Source: Glacieibacterium sp964246975 | GTDB taxonomy: Bacteria > Pseudomonadota > Alphaproteobacteria > Sphingomonadales > Sphingomonadaceae | Assembly (NCBI GenBank): GCA_964246975.1 | Contig: CAXTSL010000056.1 | Coordinates: 1-20,660 of the forward strand | Reading direction: 5' to 3' | Length of the DNA: 20,660 nt | Shown here: positions 7,303 to 14,528 of the stretch, in pieces | How the letters are laid out: every line of letters starts with the position of its first letter | How positions within the stretch are numbered: position 1 is the stretch's first letter | Made by a program: the position numbers and the translations under genes | The notes under the pieces: generated by a model | What the model saw: the letters and a program-made list of their open reading frames with translations, nothing else | Databases searched by the model: none | What the model was told of the DNA's origin: nothing

Positions 7303-8400
7303 CTAGTGGCGCTGGCTGTTGTTCAACGGACGCGATGCCAGACCGGCAATCAGCGCGGCGGTGGGGACAAGCTGCTTCATCCAGCCGGGATTGAACACCG
7401 GCGCATACTGGCGGTCGAGCTCGACCGTGATGAACTGGCGCAGGTCCATCACCGATTCGATCAGATAGGGCGTCTTTTGTCCCGGCACGACGGCGAAGAT
7501 CGGCAGGTCGATGTCGCTGACGAACGGTCGGCCGCCCTCGTCGCTGTGGTGGACCATGTTGCCGCCGGCGTAGCCGCGCCGGACGATCGCCAGATTGAGG
7601 CGGTCGCGGATGTCGCGCAGCCGCGCGGTCATGTTGCCGAGGTGTGCGTCCTCGCCGGTGTCGGCGGCCTTGGCCTTGATGTTCGCCATCAGCTGGGCAC
7701 TGCCGACCATGCGCTGATCGGCCCCGCCGGGCGCATAATCGGCCTTTTTGGCCCAAAGCGCGAACAGGTCATAGTCGCCGGTCGTCGCCGCGCGGTAATT
7801 GCTCGCGGCAATTTCGCAGAGCGGATCGCGGATCGCCATCACCGACGTCCAGCCGGCATCGTTGCCGCCGTCGGCACCGATCGCGCTCTGGCGGTCGGCC
7901 TTGCGATACATCACCTGCCACATCGGCTCATAGGCACCTTCAGGCTCGGCGCGCTTGAGGCGGAAATCGAGGGTCAGGCCCCATTTGGCGACCGAGCGAT
8001 AGAACCAGCTCGTCGTATCGCGGTCGACCAGCTTGATCAGCGCCATCTTCATCAGCCACTGGCGGCGCATGTCCGAGATGAACAGCGGCACCGCCTTGGC
8101 GGCATCGTGGACCGCGTGCTGCAACGCCGCCGCCTGCTCCGTCTGACCTTTTTCGTCGCCGCCGACCTTGGTAAAGCGCGGATCGTCGAGGACGAAGCCC
8201 GCCATCGGCCCCCAGTTGCACGACTTGGCCTTGTTGTGAAAACCCTTCGACGCATAGCTTTCGAGGATCAGGCCGGTGGCATAGATGCCGACGGCGCGAC
8301 TCGCGATGACATTGCCGGTGGCGTCGGCAACCTCTTGAAATGCCTCGCCGTGAACATCGGGAATGCCCGAAACTTCGCAGGCAAGCCTACCGCGCAGCAT
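7303..8400 (-). CDS. ExoY-like nucleotidyl cyclase (anthrax edema factor / CyaA family)
   Basis: The 365-residue protein aligns by eye over its full length with the catalytic core of ExoY, CyaA and edema factor. Region 1 is ASKGFHNKAKSCNWGPMAGF (50-69). K52 and K59 match the ATP-phosphate-binding lysines K58 and K65 of CyaA. K57 sits where CyaA has its catalytic histidine H63, as I recall for ExoY. Region 2 is TTGDYDLFALW (206-216), with the metal-binding D209 and D211. Region 3 has GNMTAR (255-260) and VHHSDEGGRPF (283-293), with H285 in the place of CyaA H298. R291 replaces the usual Asn. Family role: synthesis of cyclic nucleotides, normally after activation by a eukaryotic cofactor (actin for ExoY, calmodulin for CyaA). 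Length is close to ExoY (378). No signal peptide is visible. A GGGGGA ribosome site lies 8 nt before the ATG. It is the last gene of the minus-strand ilv block, 40 nt after the DUF1640-like gene. Target, activator and secretion route are unknown. Confidence 0.85.
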   Translation of the reverse strand: MLRGRLACEVSGIPDVHGEAFQEVADATGNVIASRAVGIYATGLILESYASKGFHNKAKSCNWGPMAGFVLDDPRFTKVGGDEKGQTEQAAALQHAVHDAAKAVPLFISDMRRQWLMKMALIKLVDRDTTSWFYRSVAKWGLTLDFRLKRAEPEGAYEPMWQVMYRKADRQSAIGADGGNDAGWTSVMAIRDPLCEIAASNYRAATTGDYDLFALWAKKADYAPGGADQRMVGSAQLMANIKAKAADTGEDAHLGNMTARLRDIRDRLNLAIVRRGYAGGNMVHHSDEGGRPFVSDIDLPIFAVVPGQKTPYLIESVMDLRQFITVELDRQYAPVFNPGWMKQLVPTAALIAGLASRPLNNSQRH

Positions 8401-8440
8401 TATCGTGATCCCCCGGTGTTCGATGTATAAGTGCTTGCGT

Positions 8441-8737
8441 CTACGGAAAAAAGCTTTTCATGACCAACGCAATGATACCGGCGAAAATCAGTCCGATCAT
8501 CCATTTGAGAACGGTCAGGTCGGACTTCACGGAAGCGATTTCCAGTTTCATCTCCGTCCGCAGCTCCCGAATGTCAGCCTTGACTTCGCGCAGATCGGCT
8601 TTGGTCGCCAATTGATCGAAAGATGCCTCCCGAGTGTGGTTGAAGATGCCCGTCGCCGCATCGGCCTGCGGCTCGCTGAACCCCACGTCGCGCAGGCGGC
8701 GCGACAGGCTGAGCGTGTCGAGGGCGAGGGCGGTCAT
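8441..8737 (-). CDS. Small coiled-coil, tail-anchored membrane protein (DUF1640-like)
   Basis: This 98-residue protein reads out of frame with ilvC and starts at the ATG at 8737, 44 nt after the ilvC stop. The N-terminal region is RRLRDVGFSEPQADAATG. A heptad coiled coil LATKADLREVKADIRELRTE (about 43-62) continues to about 76. A single C-terminal membrane helix WMIGLIFAGIIALVM (79-93) and a short SFFP tail end the protein. This is the layout of DUF1640/CCDC90-like proteins. The function is unknown. Many bacteria encode such proteins near mobile or defence genes, but that is not evidence here. It lies directly upstream of the ExoY-like gene on the same strand. GGA lies 5 nt before the ATG. 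Confidence 0.8.
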   Translation of the reverse strand: MTALALDTLSLSRRLRDVGFSEPQADAATGIFNHTREASFDQLATKADLREVKADIRELRTEMKLEIASVKSDLTVLKWMIGLIFAGIIALVMKSFFP

Positions 8738-8781
8738 ACCGTTCCAAATACGCCCGCCGCCCATCCTCCGCAAGCCAGCCG

Positions 8782-9801
8782 TCAGTTCTTCGCCTTGTCG
8801 ACCAACTGGTTCTTGGCGATCCACGGCATCATCGCGCGGAGCCGCGCGCCGACTTCCTCGATGGGGTGCGCTGCGGCGGCCTTGCGCGACGCCTTCAATT
8901 CGGGTTGCCCGGCGCGGTTGTCGAGGATGAAGTTCTTGACGAAGCGACCGCCCTGAATGTCGGCGAGGACGCGCTTCATCTCGGCCTTGGTGGCGTCGGT
9001 GATGATCCGTGGGCCGGTGGTGATGTCGCCGTATTCGGCGGTGTTCGAGATCGAATAGCGCATGTTGGCGATGCCGCCCTCGTACATCAGGTCGACGATC
9101 AGCTTGACCTCGTGGAGGCACTCGAAATACGCCATTTCGGGCGCGTAGCCCGCCTCGGTGAGCGTCTCGAAGCCCGCCTGGATGAGGTGGGTGAGGCCGC
9201 CGCACAGCACCGCCTGCTCGCCGAACAGGTCGGTCTCGCATTCCTCGCGGAAGCTCGTCTCGATGATCCCCGAGCGCCCGCCACCGATCGCCGAGGCGTA
9301 GCTCAGCGCAACGTCGTGGGCGTTGCCGCTGGCGTCCTGGTGGATCGCGACGAGGCACGGTACGCCGCCGCCGCGCTGATATTCGGAGCGCACGGTGTGG
9401 CCGGGGCCCTTCGGCGCGATCATGAACACGTCGATGTCGGCGCGCGGCTCGATGAGCTGGAAGTGGATGTTGAGGCCGTGCGCGAACGCGAGTGCGCTGC
9501 CGGGCTTGAGGTTCGCCGCGAGGTCGTCGGCGTAGATGCCCGCCTGATGCTCGTCGGGGGCGAGGACCATGACGACATCGGCCCATGCGGCGGCTTCGGC
9601 GTTGGACAGGACCTTGAAGCCCGCGCCTTCGGCCTTGGCAGCAGTCCGTGAGCCGGGGCGCAACGCGACGGCCACGTCGGCAACGCCGCTGTCGCGCAGG
9701 TTCTGCGCGTGGGCGTGGCCCTGGCTGCCATAGCCGACGATGGCGATCTTCTTGCCCTTGATCAGCCCGATGTCGGCGTCGGCGTCGTAGTAGACTCGCA
9801 T
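8782..9801 (-). CDS. ilvC: Ketol-acid reductoisomerase (NADP+)
   Basis: This 339-residue class I enzyme converts acetolactate or acetohydroxybutyrate to the dihydroxy acids of valine and isoleucine synthesis. The Rossmann motif is VGYGSQGHA (22-30). R48 and S51 in LRPGS mark NADPH preference. Catalytic and Mg-binding residues are H108 (FAHGLN), D191 and E195 (ETDLFGEQ), and E227 and E231 (FECLHEV). All are intact. It follows ilvN on the same strand after 137 nt that contain a large inverted repeat. The shared operon with ilvB and ilvN is inferred from order and strand. Confidence 0.98.
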   Translation of the reverse strand: MRVYYDADADIGLIKGKKIAIVGYGSQGHAHAQNLRDSGVADVAVALRPGSRTAAKAEGAGFKVLSNAEAAAWADVVMVLAPDEHQAGIYADDLAANLKPGSALAFAHGLNIHFQLIEPRADIDVFMIAPKGPGHTVRSEYQRGGGVPCLVAIHQDASGNAHDVALSYASAIGGGRSGIIETSFREECETDLFGEQAVLCGGLTHLIQAGFETLTEAGYAPEMAYFECLHEVKLIVDLMYEGGIANMRYSISNTAEYGDITTGPRIITDATKAEMKRVLADIQGGRFVKNFILDNRAGQPELKASRKAAAAHPIEEVGARLRAMMPWIAKNQLVDKAKN

Positions 9802-9825
9802 GTTCCGTCCTCTTATTTCTTCTTC

Positions 9826-9920
9826 CCGTCATGCTGGCGAACGCCAGCATCCACCGTCGTGCCCACCCTGCCGACCGCGTCGCGCACCGCCATGGATGCT
9901 GGCGTTCGCCAGCATGACGG
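9826..9920. repeat. REP-like paired hairpin element
   Basis: Two 28-bp arms (9826-9853 and 9893-9920) are perfect reverse complements, separated by 39 nt. Each arm contains its own near-perfect palindrome, ATGCTGGCG then CGCCAGCAT around a 2-nt centre. The element could form two small hairpins or one large one. This is the layout of REP/BIME-type intergenic repeats. It fills most of the gap between ilvN and ilvC and could affect mRNA stability or differential expression. No second copy was seen in the window. Confidence 0.85.
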
Positions 9921-9938
9921 TGGGAGAGCGAGGGGTAG

Positions 9939-10448
9939 TTAGACCGCTCCCGCCCCCCGCGCGATGGCGACCACCCCCGTGCGCGCCACCTCGACCAGCC
10001 CGACCTCGCGCATCAGGTCGACGAAGCTCTGCACCTTCGACGTACTGCCGCTGATCTCGAAGACGAAGCTGCCCGTCGTCGTGTCGACGGCGCGGGCGCG
10101 GAAGATGTCGGCGAGCCGCAGCGCCTCGACGCGCTTGTCGCCCGTGCCGGCGACCTTCACCAGCGCGAGTTCGCGCTCGACGTGCGGCCCGAGCGCGGTG
10201 AGGTCGAGGACGCGGTGGACGGGGACAAGGCGGTCGAGCTGCGCCATGATCTGCTCGATGACGGCGGGCGGGCCGCTCGTCACCACCGTGATGCGGCTGA
10301 CGAGATGGTCGCCCGACACGTCGGCGACGGTCAGGCTCTCGATGTTGTAGCCGCGCGCCGAGAACAGCCCGACGATGCGCGCGAGAACGCCCGCCTCGTT
10401 GTCGACGAGGATCGAGAGGGTGTGCTGCTCGGCAGGGGCGGATTTCAT
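9939..10448 (-). CDS. ilvN: Acetolactate synthase small (regulatory) subunit
   Basis: This 169-residue protein has an N-terminal ACT domain (about 9-83), with LSILVDNEAGVLARIVGLFS and RGYNIESLTVADVSG, the valine-binding region. A C-terminal ALS_ss_C domain follows (about 90-160, ELALVKVAG). Role: activates the catalytic subunit IlvB and gives valine feedback inhibition. Its ATG overlaps the stop of the preceding unknown gene in ATGA, so translation should be coupled to that gene rather than directly to ilvB. Confidence 0.97.
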   Translation of the reverse strand: MKSAPAEQHTLSILVDNEAGVLARIVGLFSARGYNIESLTVADVSGDHLVSRITVVTSGPPAVIEQIMAQLDRLVPVHRVLDLTALGPHVERELALVKVAGTGDKRVEALRLADIFRARAVDTTTGSFVFEISGSTSKVQSFVDLMREVGLVEVARTGVVAIARGAGAV

Positions 10449-10906
10449 CTTTTCGGTTCTGCCGCGAGCGCGTCGAGCCGACGTTTCGCTGCCGCCTGCG
10501 TTACTTCATCGAATTCGTTCGGGTGGCGCTTCACCACCGCTTCAAACAAGAGATCGCTCAGGCCACGTTCTACGAGGAGGTAGTAGCCTTCAGATGGTTT
10601 TGACGACTGAGCGGCGTCGGCCACCGTCCTCAGTTCACCCACCCTCGCAATCTTCTGCCGGGTACGCCCCAGACGCGTTGTCTTACCACGCTCATCTGAC
10701 AGGGCGTCTTCAAGCGAATGGATTGAACGCCAGACATCATGCGCTAGCGTGCCCTCCTCAGCACCAGCCAAGACGGCGTAAAGTCTGCGCCGCGCGATAT
10801 CGACGCCGACCGCATCGGACAGATGCTCGAGATTCTTAATCCATTGCTTCAATTTCTTGGGATCGGTTTCCCGACCAATGCTCGCTTTCAGTTCGGAAGG
10901 GGTCAT
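10445..10906 (-). CDS. Uncharacterised protein encoded between ilvB and ilvN
   Basis: The ATG at 10906 shares one base with the ilvB stop (TGATG). A GTG one codon earlier is an alternative. The product has 153 residues, is charged and apparently mostly helical, with no signal peptide or membrane segment. Stretches include DPKKLKQWIKNLEHLSDA near the N-terminus and GYYLLVERGLSDLLFEAV near residue 115. The C-terminus ends in AAAKRRLDALAAEPKR. I recognise no family. It is overlapped by 1-4 nt at both ends, so translation is coupled to both acetolactate synthase subunits. Its GC content is visibly lower than that of the flanking genes. An accessory role for acetolactate synthase is only a guess; insertion by transfer is the other option. 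Confidence 0.8.
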   Translation of the reverse strand: MTPSELKASIGRETDPKKLKQWIKNLEHLSDAVGVDIARRRLYAVLAGAEEGTLAHDVWRSIHSLEDALSDERGKTTRLGRTRQKIARVGELRTVADAAQSSKPSEGYYLLVERGLSDLLFEAVVKRHPNEFDEVTQAAAKRRLDALAAEPKR

Positions 10907-12654
10907 CACACCAGCGCCCGCGCGTCTTCGTCCTTGACCCCGACGGTCTCGCCAGCGTGCAGCATCATCTCGGTGTGCGCAGCGCCGCTCGGGATCATCG
11001 GGAAGCAGTTCGCCAGCTTCGCCACGCGGCAGTCGACGAACACCGGCCCCGGCGTTGCCAGCATCGCCGCGATGCCGTCGTCGAGCTGGTCAGCGGTCTC
11101 GATGCGTATGCCGGTCCAGCCGTAGGCCTCGGCGAGCTTGACGAAATCGGGGAGCGAGTCCGAATAGCTCTCCGAGTAGCGCCCGCCGTGGTTCAGCTCC
11201 TGCCACTGGCGGACCATGCCCATATATTCGTTGTTCACGACGAACACCTTGACCGGCAGGCGGTACTGGGTGGCGGTGCCCAGCTCCTGGATATTCATCT
11301 GGATGCTGGCCTCGCCGGCGATGTCGATGACGAGGCTGCCGGGGTTGCCGATCTGCGCGCCGATCGCGGCGGGGAGGCCGTAGCCCATCGTGCCGAGGCC
11401 GCCGCTGGTCAGCCATTTGTTCGGCGCGTCGAAGCCGAAATGCTGCGCTGCCCACATCTGGTGCTGGCCGACCTCGGTGGTGATGATCGGCTTGAGGTGA
11501 TGCGTCGCTGCCCACAGCCGCTTGATCGCGTGTTGCGGCAGGATGTCGAGGCCCTTTTGCTCGAAGCCGAAGCTGTCGCGCGCGCGCCAGCCGTCGATGC
11601 GCGCCCACCATCCGCTCAGGTCGGCGGCGCGGTGGCCGCGCGCGCGCCAGATTTTGAGCATGTCCTCGAGGACATGCCCCGCGTCGCCGACGATCGCGAG
11701 GTCGACGTGGACGGTTTTGTTGATCGACGAGCGGTCGATATCGATGTGGATCTTCTTCGACCCCGGCGAGAAGGCGTCGAGACGCCCGGTGACGCGGTCG
11801 TCGAAGCGCGCGCCGATGCAGACCATCAGGTCGCAGCCGTGCATCGCCATGTTGGCCTGGTAGCTGCCGTGCATCCCGAGCATGCCGAGGAACTGCGGGT
11901 GGGCGTCGGGCATCGTCCCCAGCCCCATCAGCGTCGAGGTCACCGGCGCGCCGCTGACCCGTGCCAGCTCGCGCAGCAAGGTCGATGCGCCCGGCCCGGC
12001 GTTGATAATCCCTCCGCCAGTGTAGAGGATCGGTCGCTCGGCGGCGGCGAGCATCTCGACCGCTGCCTCGATGGCCGCAAGGTCGCCCTTGACCTGCGGT
12101 TGATAGGTCTTGTGCTTGATGACGCCGGGTTTGGCGTAGGCGGCACGCGCCACCTGCACGTCCTTGGGGATGTCGACGACGACCGGCCCAGGGCGACCGG
12201 CGGTGGCGATGTGGAACGCCTCGTGGATGGTGTCGCCGAGCCGGGCGGTGTCCTTGACGAGGTAGTTGTGCTTCGAACAATGGCGCGTGATCCCCACCGT
12301 GTCGCATTCCTGAAAGGCGTCGGTGCCGATCAGATGCGTCGGGACCTGCCCGGTCAGCACGACGATGGGGATCGAGTCCATCAGTGCGTCGGCGATGCCG
12401 GTGACGGCGTTGGTCGCGCCGGGGCCGCTGGTGACGAGGACGACGCCGGGGCGTCCCGTCGAGCGCGCATAGCCTTCGGCGGCGTGCACCGCACCCGCTT
12501 CGTGGCGGACGAGGAAGTGGCGGATGCGCGATTGGGCGAATAGCGCGTCGTAGATCGGCAGCACCGCGCCGCCCGGATAACCGAAGACGGTATCGACGCC
12601 GAGATCGCTGAGCGCCTGAACGACGATCTCGGCTCCGGTAAGGGTGGCGGGCAT
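10906..12654 (-). CDS. ilvB: Acetolactate synthase large (catalytic) subunit
   Basis: This 582-residue ThDP- and FAD-dependent enzyme makes acetolactate from pyruvate. The N-terminal PYR domain carries FGYPGGAVLPIYDAL and the catalytic glutamate E52 in RHEAGAVHAAEG. The central FAD-binding domain includes GARFDDRVTGR. The C-terminal ThDP domain has IDIAGEASIQMNIQEL and VVNNEYMGMVRQWQ. The metal-binding motif usually written GDG/GDA reads GEA here, with Glu for Asp, a variant I believe occurs in alphaproteobacteria. A candidate promoter lies 34 nt upstream of the ATG. No strong ribosome site is visible. It heads the ilvB-unknown-ilvN-ilvC series. Confidence 0.98.
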   Translation of the reverse strand: MPATLTGAEIVVQALSDLGVDTVFGYPGGAVLPIYDALFAQSRIRHFLVRHEAGAVHAAEGYARSTGRPGVVLVTSGPGATNAVTGIADALMDSIPIVVLTGQVPTHLIGTDAFQECDTVGITRHCSKHNYLVKDTARLGDTIHEAFHIATAGRPGPVVVDIPKDVQVARAAYAKPGVIKHKTYQPQVKGDLAAIEAAVEMLAAAERPILYTGGGIINAGPGASTLLRELARVSGAPVTSTLMGLGTMPDAHPQFLGMLGMHGSYQANMAMHGCDLMVCIGARFDDRVTGRLDAFSPGSKKIHIDIDRSSINKTVHVDLAIVGDAGHVLEDMLKIWRARGHRAADLSGWWARIDGWRARDSFGFEQKGLDILPQHAIKRLWAATHHLKPIITTEVGQHQMWAAQHFGFDAPNKWLTSGGLGTMGYGLPAAIGAQIGNPGSLVIDIAGEASIQMNIQELGTATQYRLPVKVFVVNNEYMGMVRQWQELNHGGRYSESYSDSLPDFVKLAEAYGWTGIRIETADQLDDGIAAMLATPGPVFVDCRVAKLANCFPMIPSGAAHTEMMLHAGETVGVKDEDARALV

Positions 12655-12687
12655 GCTAAAACTCGTGGCAGCTATCGTTGCTGCAGC

Positions 12688-12716
12688 GAGTTACGGCATC
12701 AAAATTGCGCCGTCAA
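12688..12716 (-). promoter_or_regulatory. Candidate sigma-70-type promoter of ilvB
   Basis: On the minus strand TTGACG (12716-12711) is followed after 17 nt by TAACTC (12693-12688). The -35 box is 5/6 and the -10 box weak. Transcription would start near 12681, leaving about 27 nt of leader before the ilvB ATG. Spacing and position fit, but the -10 match is poor. No leader peptide fits in the 81-nt gap. Confidence 0.35.
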
Positions 12717-12735
12717 CCTATCGTCGGCAATTAAC

Positions 12736-14229
12736 TTACGCAAGTTCTTCTATCCTGCGACCGCGGAGCGCCAGTCCGGCGAGCGTGAACCCCGCGAGCA
12801 TCTGCAGCCAGACGGCGGGCTCGGGCACCGATCCGACAGTGTCGGGGATGAAGCTGATCGAGCGTGCATAGGTGCCGAGGTGGACCTCGTTGGTCTGGTT
12901 GAACATCCGCGCGACGACGCTGCCCTCGATTGTGTTGGCGCTCAACGCCGCTTCGGGGGCGAGTACCGAGCCCTGGAACTGGCGCTGCAGGTCGAGGGTG
13001 GCGGCATCGGTGAAGTTCCAGATGACCTGCTGGTTGTTCGCGCGCGCGTTGCCGAGGAAATTGGCGGCGAGGGTATAGACGCCCGACTGCGCGGCGTGAA
13101 TGGCGCCGTTCGAGTTGGCGACGTTGATGATGACCGGCAACGTCGTCGAGGCGAAGTTGTAGGCGATCTGCTGGGCGTTGAAGATCGTCTGGTCGACGTT
13201 GAAGACGGCATAGCCCGCGCCGTTGTCGACGGCGTTGAAGGTGGCGGTCTGGAAGCCGCCGCTCCACACCAGGGTGCTCGGGTTCGACGCGATCGCCAGC
13301 CCGCCGAGCGCCGTCGACAGCGCGCGCACGTCGGCCTGGATCTGCGCGGTCTCGGCGGCGAGGCTGGCGACGACGGGCGCGTCGGGAATGGTCGGCGCGG
13401 GGTTGCCGGCATTGCCCGCCACGAACGTCGCGCCGTTGGCATTGCCGGAGATCGTGCCGCCCGCGTACAGCGTCGTGCCGTTGCTGCCGTTGACGTTGCT
13501 GGCGTTCCCGGTGACCTTGATCAGGTTGTTGTTGCCGAGGTTGCCGCCCGACAGGTTGCCGACGATCTCAAGCGTCGTGTTCGACGACAGGTTGGCGTTG
13601 GTAACGCCGGCGCCGACGCGGATCGTGCCGCCGTTGGTCTGGACGGTGCCGACGCTGCCGCGAATGCCGACGGTCGTACCCGAGGCGTTGCCCTGGACCG
13701 TCGCGACGCTGCCGCCGATGCGGACGGTGTTTCCGGTATTGAGATCGAGGTTGCCGCCGAGACTGCCGCCGACGTCGAGCGACGTGCCTTGGGTCAGTGC
13801 CACCGCGCCGAGCGCCCCGCCAACGCGGACGACGGCGCCGTTATCCTGGACGGTGATGCTCTGCGCCGATCCGCCGACGACCGCGCCGTAGCTGCCGATC
13901 AGCCCGTTGCCGCCGTTCGAACGGTTCTGCAGATTGATATTGGCGGTCAGATTGCCGCCGACCGACAACGTCGGGCGGCTCGACAGCGCTTCGCCCTGCG
14001 ACGAATTGCCGAAGCCCACCTGATAACTGCCGCCGCCGGTGAAGTTGCCGCCGACATAGACCTTGCCCTCGGTCTCCTGTCCATTGATGTTGAGGTTCTG
14101 CAGGACGATGAGGTTGAGCCCCTTCATCGTCGTCAGCCCGTTGCGCGCATTGCCGACCGGCAACGCGGCGAAAGCGGCGCTCGCGCACCCCGCCAGCATG
14201 AACGTCATCGTGATTTTCAGAGCGCGCAT
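12736..14229 (-). CDS. Choice-of-anchor A family protein with PEP-CTERM signal
   Basis: This 497-residue secreted protein starts at the ATG at 14229, which has AGGGG 8-10 nt upstream; an upstream in-frame ATG at 14292 would begin at the sigma-54 promoter and is rejected. The signal peptide MRALKITMTFMLAGCASAAFA is followed by the choice-of-anchor A domain (about 22-90, LNLIVLQNLNINGQETEG and KVYVGGNFTGGG). A long Asn/Gly/Thr-rich repeat region (about 90-290) has beta-helix-like turns such as VGGNL, VRIGGSV and LEIVGNLSGGNL. The domain closes with IWNFTDA and a LAPEAALSA stretch before the tail. The C-terminal PEP-CTERM signal is SVPEPAVWLQMLAGF followed by a hydrophobic helix and RGRR. Exosortase should cut near PEP and release or anchor the protein at the cell surface. 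The LAGC in the signal peptide also resembles a lipobox, so lipidation at C15 is an alternative. A sigma-54 promoter lies upstream. Confidence 0.88.
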   Translation of the reverse strand: MRALKITMTFMLAGCASAAFAALPVGNARNGLTTMKGLNLIVLQNLNINGQETEGKVYVGGNFTGGGSYQVGFGNSSQGEALSSRPTLSVGGNLTANINLQNRSNGGNGLIGSYGAVVGGSAQSITVQDNGAVVRVGGALGAVALTQGTSLDVGGSLGGNLDLNTGNTVRIGGSVATVQGNASGTTVGIRGSVGTVQTNGGTIRVGAGVTNANLSSNTTLEIVGNLSGGNLGNNNLIKVTGNASNVNGSNGTTLYAGGTISGNANGATFVAGNAGNPAPTIPDAPVVASLAAETAQIQADVRALSTALGGLAIASNPSTLVWSGGFQTATFNAVDNGAGYAVFNVDQTIFNAQQIAYNFASTTLPVIINVANSNGAIHAAQSGVYTLAANFLGNARANNQQVIWNFTDAATLDLQRQFQGSVLAPEAALSANTIEGSVVARMFNQTNEVHLGTYARSISFIPDTVGSVPEPAVWLQMLAGFTLAGLALRGRRIEELA

Positions 14230-14286
14230 CGTCGGGACCCCTAAGCAAGCAAGCGAAACAAACGGCCTCCCCGTCCATACTTTCTT

Positions 14287-14303
14287 AAGCAATATTCATG
14301 CCA
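14287..14303 (-). promoter_or_regulatory. Sigma-54 (RpoN) promoter of the choice-of-anchor A gene
   Basis: The minus strand reads TGGCATGAATATTGCTT. It matches the consensus TGGCAY-N5-TTGCW with the strict GG-N10-GC spacing. Transcription would start near 14277, about 48 nt before the ATG at 14229. PEP-CTERM genes are known to be controlled by the PrsK/PrsR two-component pair acting with RpoN, so both match and context support the call. Confidence 0.75.
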
Positions 14304-14340
14304 GCCTGTTTCAGTTCGTGAAATCCGCCACGAGCTTTGG

Positions 14341-14365
14341 AAAGTGTAAACTCTACCGACACTTT
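14341..14365. promoter_or_regulatory. Candidate enhancer-binding site upstream of the sigma-54 promoter
   Basis: AAAGTGT (14341-14347) and ACACTTT (14359-14365) are perfect 7-bp arms with an 11-nt spacer. The centre lies about 76 nt upstream of the predicted start site, where a sigma-54 activator such as PrsR would bind. The function is inferred from position only. Confidence 0.4.
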
Positions 14366-14528
14366 TCGTTAACTTTCGGCAGGTCGATGCTGGTGGGGGG
14401 CCAAAATGAGCCGTGCGGCGCATGTTCGGCGCGGGGCTTCTGCAATGCCGATACGATCGGCTCACGAGCGAGAGTCGCGGGCTTGCGGTCAACCGCAGGA
14501 AAATCGATCACATGGCTTGAAGACGAGC

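Larger units (their letters stand above)
14230..14528. other. 299-nt intergenic region upstream of the choice-of-anchor A gene
   Basis: The region holds a sigma-54 promoter (14287-14303), a 7-bp inverted repeat (14341-14365) and a small palindrome TGCGGT-CA-ACCGCA (14484-14497). It is more AT-rich than the flanking genes near 14281-14375. No gene with convincing coding character was found. No terminator with a U-tract follows miaA. Confidence 0.6.

Noticed and set aside
8441..9850. A 469-codon minus-strand frame across ilvC
   Set aside because: Only its last 98 codons (from 8737) look like a real protein; the rest is an Arg-rich shadow of ilvC.
12655..12735. A leader peptide for ilvB
   Set aside because: The only short frames in the 81-nt gap are trivial (for example ATG CCG TAA) and contain no branched-chain residues.
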